The notes under the pieces: generated by a model
Told to the model about the DNA's origin: nothing
Databases searched by the model: none
What the model saw: only the letters and a program-made list of their open reading frames with translations
In this document: positions 26,110 to 34,158 of the stretch, in pieces
Layout: the number at the start of each line of letters is the position of its first letter
Position numbering within the stretch: position 1 is the stretch's first letter
Origin: an uncultured Nitrosomonadales bacterium
GTDB taxonomy: Bacteria; Pseudomonadota; Gammaproteobacteria; Burkholderiales; Gallionellaceae
Assembly (NCBI GenBank): GCA_903858965.1
Contig: CAIOKY010000105.1
Span: 1-42,581, forward strand
Direction: 5' to 3'
Length of the DNA stretch: 42,581 bases
Program-made: the position numbers and the translations under genes

Positions 26110-26457
26110 ATGAGCGACTGTCTGTTTTGCAAGATTGTGCGCGGTGAAATTCCGAGCCGCAAGGTATATGAGGACGACGAGATGCTGGCGTTCCACGACA
26201 TTAACCCGGTCGCGCCGGTACATTTCATGCTGGTGCCGAAGTTGCATCTGGATTCGTTGGCCGAAGCCGGGAATGAGCATGCGGCTTTGCTGGGCAGGAT
26301 GATGTTGCTGGCACCCAGGCTGGCGAAAGAACAAGGATTGCATAATGGTTTTCGTACCGTGATCAACACCGGCAAAGGCGGCGGACAGGAAGTATTTCAT
26401 CTGCACATCCATATCATTGGCGGTGGCAATATTCCGCCCATGGTGCGGCGTAATTAA
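26110..26457 (+). CDS. HIT family nucleotide hydrolase (HinT-like)
   Basis: Histidine-triad protein of 115 residues. It has CLFCKIVRGEIPSRKVYEDD at the start (Cys pair CxxC seen in zinc-containing HinT relatives), HDINPVAPVHFMLVPK, and the triad HLHIHIIGG near the C-terminus. The family hydrolyses purine nucleoside phosphoramidates. The frame stays open upstream into hisE, but homologues start at MSDCLFCKI, so the ATG at 26110 is taken. The position after hisE and before tat genes is standard in Betaproteobacteria. Confidence 0.93.
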   Translation: MSDCLFCKIVRGEIPSRKVYEDDEMLAFHDINPVAPVHFMLVPKLHLDSLAEAGNEHAALLGRMMLLAPRLAKEQGLHNGFRTVINTGKGGGQEVFHLHIHIIGGGNIPPMVRRN

Positions 26458-26497
26458 TTTACCATGATGCTGCACAATTAATTTTAAGGAGAACGAA

Positions 26498-26695
26498 ATG
26501 AACGGATTAAGTATCTGGCATTGGTTGATCGTCTTAATTGTGTGGGCGCTGTTATTAGTACCTATTGTGAAGATTATCAATAAGGCTGGATTTTCAGGAT
26601 GGCGGTCAATTGTTAGTTTAATTCCATTGGTGAATATTTTAGGTTTATGGGTTTTTGCTTATTCAAAGTGGCCGAATTCAGAAGATATTAAGTAA
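26498..26695 (+). CDS. Small two-helix membrane protein with TatA-like N-terminus
   Basis: Protein of 65 residues with two hydrophobic helices (about 5-25 and 37-54). The first eleven residues after the start ([11 protein letters not shown]) nearly equal the TatA N-terminus encoded 230 bases downstream ([11 protein letters not shown]), and the ribosome sites (AAGGAGAA...GAA before ATG) also match. The second half (AGFSGWRSIVSLIPLVNILGL) resembles small GxSGWW...IPLVN membrane proteins and has no TatA amphipathic helix. It lies in the tat row and may have arisen by copying the 5' end of tatA. Function unknown; it should not be called a second TatA. Confidence 0.7.
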   Translation: MNGLSIWHWLIVLIVWALLLVPIVKIINKAGFSGWRSIVSLIPLVNILGLWVFAYSKWPNSEDIK

Positions 26696-26727
26696 TCTGA
26701 ATGATGTGGCGTTAAAAGGAGAAAGAA

Positions 26728-26964
26728 ATGGGTTCGATAAGTATTTGGCATTGGCTGATTGTGTTACTGGTGATCGTGTTGATCTTTGGCACCAAAAAAC
26801 TGCGCAATATTGGCAGTGATCTGGGTGGTGCGGTAAAAGGTTTCAAGGAGGGCATGAAGAGCGATGATGAAGCGGCTAACAATAATAAGGTAGCAGGGCA
26901 CATCAAAGAAGGTGGACAAACCATCGAGGGCGAAGTGAAAGACAAAAAAACCACCAACGTTTAA
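26728..26964 (+). CDS. tatA: Sec-independent translocase subunit TatA
   Basis: Pore-forming subunit of twin-arginine translocation, 78 residues. It has a short N-terminal helix ([17 protein letters not shown]), the [24 protein letters not shown] amphipathic helix region and a hydrophilic tail. An AAAAGGAG site lies 7 bases before the start. First of tatA-tatB-tatC. A Tat substrate, ActB1, is encoded 4 kb downstream. Confidence 0.96.
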   Translation: MGSISIWHWLIVLLVIVLIFGTKKLRNIGSDLGGAVKGFKEGMKSDDEAANNNKVAGHIKEGGQTIEGEVKDKKTTNV

Positions 26965-26987
26965 GCCTATTCGCGCCGCAGGCAAAA

Positions 26988-27380
26988 ATGTTTGACTTCA
27001 GTTTTTCTGAATTGATGGTGGTTATGGTGGTGGCGCTCATCGTCATCGGGCCGGAACGCCTGCCGAAAGTGGCACGCACGCTTGGGCACCTGTGGGGGCG
27101 TGCGCAACGTTATGTGAACGGCGTGAAAGCCGACATCGAGCGCGACATGGCGATCGAAGAATACCGCCAGTTACAGCAAAAGATCCAGGCTGAAGCCAGT
27201 GGATTGGAGCAGTCCGTCAAGCAGGCGACATTGACGGCGGATCGACAAGTGCAACAGATCAACGAGGCAGTGGCCAAGCTTTCATCACCCGACCAAACAA
27301 TTCAATCAGATCAAACACCATCAATGCCACCGCCTGCCGCTGAACCATCCTCAGTGCCTGCCAATAAATCCGCCAACTAA
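26988..27380 (+). CDS. tatB: Twin-arginine translocase subunit TatB
   Basis: Receptor-complex subunit of 130 residues. MFDFSFSELMVVMVVALIVIGPERLPKVARTLG contains the TatB helix and the Glu-Arg-Leu-Pro hinge (GPERLP), followed by a long amphipathic helix and a Pro/Ser/Gln-rich tail. It lies 23 bases after tatA and 5 bases before tatC. Confidence 0.95.
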   Translation: MFDFSFSELMVVMVVALIVIGPERLPKVARTLGHLWGRAQRYVNGVKADIERDMAIEEYRQLQQKIQAEASGLEQSVKQATLTADRQVQQINEAVAKLSSPDQTIQSDQTPSMPPPAAEPSSVPANKSAN

Positions 27381-27385
27381 TCCGA

Positions 27386-28120
27386 ATGAATACTGGCGAA
27401 AGTTTCATCGCGCATCTGGTCGAATTGCGCACCCGCTTGCTGAACTCCGTAGTGGCAGTGCTGCTGGTGTTCATCTGTCTGTTCCCGTGGGCATCCAACC
27501 TTTACACTCTATTGGCACAACCGCTGTTGGCCAAGTTGCCCAAAGGCGGGCAAATGATCGCCACCGATGTCACCACCCCATTCTTCGTGCCGCTCAAAGT
27601 TGCGATGATGGCGGCATTCCTGATCGCGTTGCCTTATATCCTTTACCAGATATGGCGCTTCGTTGCCCCCGGCTTGTATGCACACGAGAAGCGCCTGGTG
27701 TGGCCGCTGATCATCGCCAGCACAACCTTGTTTTTTTGCGGCATGGCATTCGCCTACTTCGTGGTATTTCCGGTGGTGTTTGGCTTCATCACCGCCAGCG
27801 CGCCGCAGGGTGTCGCCGTGATGACCGACATCGACAAATACTTGAGCTTTGTCCTTTCCATGTTCATGGCATTCGGTGTTACCTTTCAGGTTCCGGTGGC
27901 CGTGGTCCTGCTGGTACGCATGGGTTTCGTCACCGTTGCAAAACTTCGCGAAGCCCGGCCATACGCCGTGGTCGGGGCATTTGTGGTCGGTGCGATCTTC
28001 ACCCCGCCGGATGTCGTGTCGCAGTTCATGCTGGCAATGCCGCTGTGGCTGTTGTATGAGGCTGGGATCGTGGTGGCGAATTGGTCTAAGCCCGTCGAGA
28101 AAACAACAGAGGCCGAATAG
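27386..28120 (+). CDS. tatC: Twin-arginine translocase subunit TatC
   Basis: Six-helix receptor for twin-arginine signals, 244 residues. It has the N-terminal SFIAHLVELRTRLLNS with the conserved Glu-Leu-Arg, the first loop ATDVTTPFFVPLKVAMM, and the FAYFVVFPVVFGFI stretch with the conserved F-Y-x-x-x-P region. Complete. Confidence 0.97.
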   Translation: MNTGESFIAHLVELRTRLLNSVVAVLLVFICLFPWASNLYTLLAQPLLAKLPKGGQMIATDVTTPFFVPLKVAMMAAFLIALPYILYQIWRFVAPGLYAHEKRLVWPLIIASTTLFFCGMAFAYFVVFPVVFGFITASAPQGVAVMTDIDKYLSFVLSMFMAFGVTFQVPVAVVLLVRMGFVTVAKLREARPYAVVGAFVVGAIFTPPDVVSQFMLAMPLWLLYEAGIVVANWSKPVEKTTEAE

Positions 28121-28170
28121 TCATCCAGCCATCGCCAACGTGTTGATGGTTCACCGCGTCTTGATAGGGG

Positions 28171-29325
28171 CTACTGGGCAGTTGGTTTCGGGCGCTTGGC
28201 GATTTTTACCGGCAAACTGATCGCTTCTCCGTTGCGCATCAGTTTGATAGGGACAATTTTTCCCGGCGGCAGATTGGCTACTGTTTCCAGCATGGCACTC
28301 CAATTTTCGATAGCATTGTTGTCTATCGTAATCAGGATATCTCCGGTCTTGATGCCGGCCTGGTCTGCCGGGCTGTGATGTATCACTTCGGTAACCAGCA
28401 CGCCTTTCAGGTCGCCGAGCTTGAAGGATTCCGCCAGTTCAGGCGTGAGTTCCTGCACGCCCGCGCCTATCCAGCCGCGCGTTACGGAGCCGTGCTGGAT
28501 GATTTGTTCCATGGTTTTTTTTGCGGTGGTTGCGGAAATCGCGAAGCCTATTCCGAGTGAGCCGCCGTTCGGCGAATAGATTGCGCTGTTGATGCCGATC
28601 AGGTTGCCGTTGCCATCAACCAGCGCCCCGCCCGAGTTGCCGGGGTTGATTGCCGCATCGGTCTGGATGAAGTTCTCGAAAGTGTTAATACCGAGGTGAT
28701 CGCGCTTGAGCGCGCTGACGATGCCCATCGTGACTGTTTCACCGACACCGAACGGATTGCCGATGGCAAGCACCATGTCACCCACGTGCGCATTTTCCGG
28801 GTGGCCGAATGTGATCGCGGAAAGATTGCCGGGCAGTTCGATCTTGATCACGGCCAGATCGGTTTCCGGGTCGGAGCCGATGACGTGCGCTTTGGCTTTG
28901 CGGCCATCGGACAGCGCGACTTCTATCTGGTCGGCGGCTTCCACCACGTGATGGTTGGTGAGGATATAGCCATCAGGGCTGACTATCACACCCGAGCCAA
29001 GACTGGAACTGGTTTGTGGTTCGGTATCCAACTCATCGCCAAAGAAAAATTTGAAGCGCGGATCATCCATGAACGGATTGACCGGATTTTTGATAGTGGT
29101 GCTGGTAAAAATGTTTACCACCGCAGGCATGGCTTTTTGTGCGGCGGCACTCATGCCCATCGCAGGAGACTTATCGCCGCTCGCCAGCGGGGTATTTTCG
29201 TACAAAGTCACCACGCCACTGCGTGCGGCGTTCGGCAGTAACTCCGGCTTGAGGGTGTGGACAATAAACAGCAGCGCCAGCGCAATGGTGACGGTTTGGG
29301 TGAATAGAAGCCAGTGTTTGCGCAT
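28171..29325 (-). CDS. Membrane-anchored trypsin-like serine protease (DegS/HtrA family)
   Basis: HtrA-type protease of 384 residues, with an N-terminal helix (about 8-24) that anchors it in the inner membrane, a trypsin fold with H126 (TNHHVV), D156 (ETDLAVIK) and S231 (NPGNSGGAL), and a single PDZ domain (about 285-375). One PDZ domain plus an anchor is the DegS layout, but whether it starts a sigma-E cascade is not known here; automatic names such as DegQ or 2-alkenal reductase are common for this group. It converges on tatC and diverges from the nif3-like gene, a usual betaproteobacterial order. Confidence 0.92.
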   Translation of the reverse strand: MRKHWLLFTQTVTIALALLFIVHTLKPELLPNAARSGVVTLYENTPLASGDKSPAMGMSAAAQKAMPAVVNIFTSTTIKNPVNPFMDDPRFKFFFGDELDTEPQTSSSLGSGVIVSPDGYILTNHHVVEAADQIEVALSDGRKAKAHVIGSDPETDLAVIKIELPGNLSAITFGHPENAHVGDMVLAIGNPFGVGETVTMGIVSALKRDHLGINTFENFIQTDAAINPGNSGGALVDGNGNLIGINSAIYSPNGGSLGIGFAISATTAKKTMEQIIQHGSVTRGWIGAGVQELTPELAESFKLGDLKGVLVTEVIHHSPADQAGIKTGDILITIDNNAIENWSAMLETVANLPPGKIVPIKLMRNGEAISLPVKIAKRPKPTAQ

Positions 29326-29368
29326 GGTAAGATGAATTCGAACAATTTACATCGTTAAAGGGAACATC

Positions 29369-30115
29369 ATGCTGCTTAATGAATTGCGCGATTATAACGC
29401 AAGCCTGTTGCAAACCAACTTGTTCAAGGATTATTGCCCGAATGGCGTGCAGGTGGAAGGGCGTTCTGAAGTGCGGCGTATTGCTACCGGAGTGACGGCT
29501 TCGCAGCATGTGCTGGATGCCGCAATCGAGTGGGGTGCGGATGCGATTCTGGTGCATCACGGTTATTTCTGGCGCAACGAAGAGGCCACTATAACTGGCA
29601 TCAAGAAAAAACGTATCGCACAGTTGTTGCGTAACGACGTAAGCCTGCTGGCCTATCACCTGCCGCTTGATGCACACGGCGAATTAGGCAACAACGCACA
29701 ACTCGGCAAGTTGCTTGGTCTGATTGACCAGGGCCGGTTCGGGGAACAAAACATCGCCTGGCTGGGTTCGCTTGTGCGGCCCAAGGCGCTGATGCAATTC
29801 GCCCAGCAGATCGCCCATGATTTGCAGCGCACACCGCAAGTGATCGGGGATGGCAATAGGAACATACGCAAAGTGGCATGGTGCAGCGGCGGCGCACAAG
29901 GCTACTTTGAAGCGGCGATTGCACAAGGCGTGGATGCCTACATCACCGGAGAGATCTCAGAGCAGAACTTTCATCTGGCCAATGAAACCGGCGTGGCTTT
30001 CATCGCTGCGGGACACCATGCGACCGAGCGTTTTGGGATACAAGCGCTGGGCGAACATCTGGCAAAACAATTTGGCCTGGAGCATCGTTTTTTTGACCAG
30101 ACCAATCCGGTCTAA
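29369..30115 (+). CDS. Nif3-like dinuclear metal-centre protein
   Basis: YbgI/Nif3 family protein of 248 residues that forms toroidal hexamers with a two-metal site. Metal ligands are expected in ILVHHGYFW (about 63-71), YHLPLDAH (about 96-103) and the C-terminal AAGHHATERFG (about 211-221), all present. Annotated in databases as GTP cyclohydrolase I type 2, but its reaction is not established. In many Betaproteobacteria this gene is followed by petABC; here the unknown gene and the ACIII operon follow. Confidence 0.92.
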   Translation: MLLNELRDYNASLLQTNLFKDYCPNGVQVEGRSEVRRIATGVTASQHVLDAAIEWGADAILVHHGYFWRNEEATITGIKKKRIAQLLRNDVSLLAYHLPLDAHGELGNNAQLGKLLGLIDQGRFGEQNIAWLGSLVRPKALMQFAQQIAHDLQRTPQVIGDGNRNIRKVAWCSGGAQGYFEAAIAQGVDAYITGEISEQNFHLANETGVAFIAAGHHATERFGIQALGEHLAKQFGLEHRFFDQTNPV

Positions 30116-30168
30116 TTTGGCCAAGCCAATTCGATGTGCCCCAATCTTTTTGTATTGCCTGATTTAGG

Positions 30169-30804
30169 TCAATCGATCAGTTCGTCGCGCAATCGATTCA
30201 AGGAGGCAGCCAGGTTGTGCGGCGCGCTGGCCAGTGCTGCGTTGGCCTGTTCCACCGCTTCGCGGTGAGCTATCAGCAATGATCTGAAAATCATTTCGAC
30301 ATCGGCCAATGATTTTTCGGGTTGTTGTGCAAAGCGCAGCAAGAAATCTTTGCGACGCGGATGAAAGTTCGTCCACTGCCAGCCGAGGAAGCTTGCATTG
30401 TTCTTGAAGCCAGCTTGTTGCAGAGATGCTTTCAGGCTGCTGATGGCAGGCAATCTGAGTTGATCCGGTGTCGGTGCGGCGCTCCACATCAGCCCGAAAT
30501 AAATACGCCACACCCCACCGAGAAATTGTTGTTCCATCATTGGCCGCAAATAAAGCGGTTGCTCGGCGCTGCCCAGACAGTACAGTCCAACCAGATTATC
30601 CGGTGAATTACTGCCCTCGGTAAGCTCGATTCGCCACGCAAGGCCATATTCGTTTATCAGTACCTTAAGACATGACAATAACTCCCGCCAGAAACGGTTA
30701 TTTATTTGTTCGCGTAATGTATCCATTTGTTCGGCAACTGCGAGACCCAGTGGCAGGTTTTCTGCCTGGGCAAAAAAATCCATAACAGCTTGTTCTTCGT
30801 TCAT
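30169..30804 (-). CDS. Unknown soluble protein between nif3-like gene and ACIII operon
   Basis: I do not recognise this 211-residue protein. No signal peptide or membrane helix is visible, and it looks mainly alpha-helical in its last third (DVEMIFRSLLIAHREAVEQANAAL region). It contains several Trp/Phe-rich phrases (FLGGVWRIYFGLMW, FLGWQWTNFHPRR) and only two Cys. The start has no strong ribosome site. It is read against the ACIII operon and is divergent from it across a 335-base AT-rich gap, and it converges with the nif3-like gene. Base composition is not clearly foreign. A regulatory or accessory role for ACIII is only a guess from position. Confidence 0.65.
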   Translation of the reverse strand: MNEEQAVMDFFAQAENLPLGLAVAEQMDTLREQINNRFWRELLSCLKVLINEYGLAWRIELTEGSNSPDNLVGLYCLGSAEQPLYLRPMMEQQFLGGVWRIYFGLMWSAAPTPDQLRLPAISSLKASLQQAGFKNNASFLGWQWTNFHPRRKDFLLRFAQQPEKSLADVEMIFRSLLIAHREAVEQANAALASAPHNLAASLNRLRDELID

Positions 30805-30948
30805 AAAAATTAAGATCCTAAAATTCGGTCGGGAATTAACAATTTATATAATATGGTTAAACTTGAAAAGGTATATAAGTAATTGCTGTAATTCTGCATA
30901 GCATATAACTTTTTTTGCGGTGCAGAGGGTAACTTGTGATATTCAGTG

Positions 30949-30977
30949 TTGACTTTATTTTTCAGACTAGACATTAT
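30949..30977 (+). promoter_or_regulatory. Candidate sigma-70 promoter of the act (ACIII) operon
   Basis: TTGACT (30949-30954), 17-base spacer, CATTAT (30972-30977). Transcription would start near 30984 and give a leader of about 155 bases before actA. A second possible pair, TTGAAA (30863-30868) and TGTAAT (30887-30892) with 18-base spacing, lies further upstream. The gap from 30805 to 31139 is AT-rich and holds no supported gene. Confidence 0.5.
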
Positions 30978-31087
30978 TCGTCTGTGTGGTCGCGCCGTGC
31001 TCGTTTAGGCGGATAAAAATGTATGTGGATGATAAATAATTATCGCGGCACAACGCATCAATAAATAATCCGATTTATCTGTTCAAT

Positions 31088-31109
31088 CATGCTGGCGCAA
31101 GCCAGTATG
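31088..31109 (+). promoter_or_regulatory. Stable GNRA-capped hairpin in the actA leader
   Basis: CATGCTGGC, loop GCAA, GCCAGTATG: nine base pairs (one G-U) closed by a GNRA tetraloop. It ends about 12 bases before the GGGGGAG ribosome site and 30 bases before the actA ATG. It has no T tract, so it is not a terminator. It could set mRNA stability or translation of the operon. Confidence 0.5.
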
Positions 31110-31139
31110 GGACCATTGTTTGCTGGGGGAGCCCTTACG

Positions 31140-31928
31140 ATGCACCGTTTTTTACGTTTGTCTGTTTTACTGATGGGGCTGTTTGCTGCCGTAGGCAGCT
31201 ATGCCGTCGATGCGCCGCAATCCGAACCAGTGGATCCAGGTATTGAAGGTTCTGCTATCGACAAGTCTGCAAAGGAAAAATCCGATAGTGGAGGCTCTGC
31301 TTTATCTACATGGGAGTCGAAATACTTTGGATTGGGTTCTGAGGGCGAAGATGATAATGTGGGCCCTGCGGTCGAACAGCCGATCGAGTTCCCGCACTTT
31401 CGTCATGCTGGCGACGCTGACAAGGGCGGTATGGAGATCAATTGCATGTATTGCCATACCTACGCCCGGCGCAGTCTGGTGGCCGGTATTCCTCCTGTTC
31501 AAAAATGCATAGGTTGCCACCAGAACATCGAGTCGGTGCGTGACAAACCGCGCATCAAAAAATTGTTCGAATACTGGGACGCCAAAAAAGCCATTCCCTG
31601 GAAGAAGGTGCATGACCTTCCCGACTTCGTGCGCTTCAGCCACGAGCGCCATGTCAAACGTTTTATCTTTCAGTTGAACCGTCCGGTCCAGGAAGTCTGC
31701 GGCTACTGTCACGGCGAAGTGAAAACGATGACTGTGGCGCGCCGCCAGAAACTGCTTTCCATGGGATTTTGCGTGACCTGCCATGAAAAAGATCATCCGG
31801 TTACCGCCGAAGGCGGCACGCCGATTGGCGATCAGGCATATTGGTACAGCATGCGCAAGCCGCTTATTGATGCCTCGGGCATTATTAAAGCCAAAGGCCC
31901 GAACGACTGTTCGGTATGCCACAAATAG
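31140..31928 (+). CDS. actA: Alternative Complex III subunit ActA, pentaheme cytochrome c
   Basis: Periplasmic pentaheme subunit of ACIII, the quinol:electron acceptor oxidoreductase that replaces bc1. The 262 residues carry five CXXCH motifs: C102, C123, C187, C211 and C257 (first Cys of each), the last one only one residue from the C-terminus. The N-terminus has a hydrophobic helix (about 3-22) that serves as signal peptide or anchor, then an acidic Ser/Asp-rich linker (about 25-80). An in-frame ATG 51 bases earlier exists, but the GGGGGAG site and signal peptide favour the start at 31140. First gene of the operon actA-B1-B2-C-D-E-F. Confidence 0.92.
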   Translation: MHRFLRLSVLLMGLFAAVGSYAVDAPQSEPVDPGIEGSAIDKSAKEKSDSGGSALSTWESKYFGLGSEGEDDNVGPAVEQPIEFPHFRHAGDADKGGMEINCMYCHTYARRSLVAGIPPVQKCIGCHQNIESVRDKPRIKKLFEYWDAKKAIPWKKVHDLPDFVRFSHERHVKRFIFQLNRPVQEVCGYCHGEVKTMTVARRQKLLSMGFCVTCHEKDHPVTAEGGTPIGDQAYWYSMRKPLIDASGIIKAKGPNDCSVCHK

Positions 31929-31942
31929 TTAGAGAGGTTGTG

Positions 31943-34156
31943 ATGATGAACAATGTTTTTGATCGACGTGATTTTCTGAAGGTGCTGGGTTGGGGCGGTG
32001 CGGCGGTTGCGTTGAGCGGTTGCGGCAACGGTTCCGTGGAAAACGGCGAGGAAACTGTCGTTTCGTATGTTGAAACGAACGATTTCATGATCCCCAGTAT
32101 CAGCGTGTATTTCAATTCGACCTGCGCGCAGTGCGATGCGGGTTGCAGCATCACCGGGCGTATCCGTGAGGGGCGCGTGCTGAAGGTGGAAGGCAATCCC
32201 GATTCGGGAATCAATCGCGGCAAAACCTGCGGGCTGGGGCAGGCGGGCGTGCAACACCACTACAATCCCGATCGTGTGCGCGAGCCGTTGCTGCGTACCG
32301 GTAATTCGGGCGAAGCCATCACTTGGGAAAAGGCCTATGCGCTGATCGCCGAGAAGATGAACGGCGTGAGCGGCGAAGAAATCGCGTTTTTGAGCGGCGG
32401 CGTGAGCGGTCATTTGAAAGTGTTGCTGGGCAACTATCTGGACAGCTTCGGTTGCAAGAACCACTTCGTGTATGAAGCGATCGCGCCGGCTGTAGTGCGC
32501 GCCGCAAACAAGAAATCGTACGGCGTGGAGATGCCGCGCTTCAATATCAGCAAGGCCAAGGTGGTGCTGTCGTTCGGCGCCGATTTCCTGGGCGCGTGGA
32601 TTTCACCGGTGCATTTCTCGCAACAATATGCGCAGTTCCGCAAAGGTGCGGATGGGCAGCGTGGCGTGCTGGTGCAGGTCGAATCCAAGATGACATTGAC
32701 CGGCGCCAATGCGGATCGCTGGTTGGTGGTACGCCCCGGGACGGAAGGCATTCTGGCGCTGGGCATCATCAATGCGCTGGGTAGCCACGGTGTCGCGCTG
32801 TCCGGTGATATTGCCGCTGCGGTGAAGAGTTATAACAAGGATCGTGTCAGCAAGGATACCGGCGTATCGGCAGAGCAGATCGACAAGATCGCTGCCCTGC
32901 TGAAGACGCGTACCCCCAGTCTGGTGCTGGCTGGCAGCGCGGCAGAAGGCTACGCGCATGGTTCACAGAATGCAGCCGCAATCAACCTGCTCAATCAGGT
33001 GTTGGGTAATGTGGGCAAGACAGTAGAAGCCGCGGAAGCGGTTCCGTTCCCGCAGATGGCGCCGGCGACAGGCAATACCGTTGCGCTGAAGACGCTTAAC
33101 GATGGGCTGAATGCAGGCAAGTACAAAGTGCTGTTCAGCTACGCAACCAATCCGGTATTCACCGCGCCCGGCGTGATGAAGTTTCAGGACAATATGGCCA
33201 AGGCAGGCTTCAAGGTGGTGTTTTCCCACTACATGGATGAGACTGCCATGCAGGCCGATCTGGTCTTGCCATTGGATTCCGCGCTGGAAGATTGGGGCAC
33301 GCAGGTTCCGGAATATCTGGCGACTTGCGCGCAAATCAACATCCAGCAACCGTTGATGGAAAAACTGCACGCCAATACACGCGGCATGGGCGACATTTTG
33401 CTGGCATTGATCAAACAGCGCCGTGCGGAGGACTACAAGAAATTCGATGATTACTATGCCTACCTGCGCGCGGCAGTACTGCAAAACAAGGGCGCGTTGG
33501 GCGGCAAAGCTATCGCCGATGACGATATCTTCTGGAATGAAACGTTGAGCAAGGGCATCATCAAGCTGGAAGGGCCGGTCAAGGCGTTATCAAGCAAGGC
33601 TAGTGTGGCGGGATTGATGCTGCCGGCACCCGTCGCGATTGATGCGCAATATCCGCTGCAACTGATTCCAAGCGTGAATGCCAGTCTGCGCGATGGGCGT
33701 AATGCCAACCAACCCTGGTTGCAGGAATCGCCTGATCCATTGACCACGATCGTGTGGGATTCCTGGGTGGAGATTCATCCCAGGAAGGCCGCCGAACTGG
33801 GGATAGTCGAAGGCGATATCGTCGAAGTGACCAGCAAGAACGGATCGGTAAAAGCACAAGCGTATCTGTTTCCCGGAATACATCCTGACGCAATATCAAT
33901 ACCGCTGGGCCGCGGCCACGAAGCGATGGGTCGGTATGCCAAGGGTTATGGCGTGAACCCGTTCCAGATTCTGGATGCGGTATTCGACAAGGAAACCGGT
34001 GAGCTGGCGTTGCATGAAACACGCGTCAAAGTCAGCAAGACTGGGTCGCGCGTGATCGTGGTCAAAGATGAAGGTCCTGCGGGAGGTAGTCAAATGGGCA
34101 AGAAGATTGCCGCACGCTTGCCCAGCGACAAAGTTAAGCTTTCGGAGGAGATCTAA
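31943..34156 (+). CDS. actB1: ACIII subunit ActB1, molybdopterin-oxidoreductase-like, Tat lipoprotein
   Basis: Large periplasm-facing subunit of 737 residues, homologous to the catalytic chain of the CISM (PsrA/TtrA) family. It starts with a twin-arginine signal D7-R8-R9-D-F-L-K and a lipobox L-S-G-C27, so it should be exported folded and lipid-anchored. C61-x2-C64-x3-C68-x27-C96 is a complete cluster motif of the molybdopterin family. The usual protein ligand of Mo is not apparent, in line with ACIII lacking Mo. The C-terminal cofactor-binding-type domain (SWVEIHPRKAAELGI, IPLGRGHEAMGRYAKG) is retained. In many ACIIIs this part is fused to the ferredoxin-like part; here a stop codon and 2 bases separate them. 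An ATG 27 bases upstream inside actA is less likely. Confidence 0.88.
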   Translation: MMNNVFDRRDFLKVLGWGGAAVALSGCGNGSVENGEETVVSYVETNDFMIPSISVYFNSTCAQCDAGCSITGRIREGRVLKVEGNPDSGINRGKTCGLGQAGVQHHYNPDRVREPLLRTGNSGEAITWEKAYALIAEKMNGVSGEEIAFLSGGVSGHLKVLLGNYLDSFGCKNHFVYEAIAPAVVRAANKKSYGVEMPRFNISKAKVVLSFGADFLGAWISPVHFSQQYAQFRKGADGQRGVLVQVESKMTLTGANADRWLVVRPGTEGILALGIINALGSHGVALSGDIAAAVKSYNKDRVSKDTGVSAEQIDKIAALLKTRTPSLVLAGSAAEGYAHGSQNAAAINLLNQVLGNVGKTVEAAEAVPFPQMAPATGNTVALKTLNDGLNAGKYKVLFSYATNPVFTAPGVMKFQDNMAKAGFKVVFSHYMDETAMQADLVLPLDSALEDWGTQVPEYLATCAQINIQQPLMEKLHANTRGMGDILLALIKQRRAEDYKKFDDYYAYLRAAVLQNKGALGGKAIADDDIFWNETLSKGIIKLEGPVKALSSKASVAGLMLPAPVAIDAQYPLQLIPSVNASLRDGRNANQPWLQESPDPLTTIVWDSWVEIHPRKAAELGIVEGDIVEVTSKNGSVKAQAYLFPGIHPDAISIPLGRGHEAMGRYAKGYGVNPFQILDAVFDKETGELALHETRVKVSKTGSRVIVVKDEGPAGGSQMGKKIAARLPSDKVKLSEEI

Positions 34157-34158
34157 AA

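Noticed and set aside
26498-26695. Second TatA (TatE-like) gene
   Set aside because: Only the first helix matches TatA; the hinge and amphipathic helix are missing.
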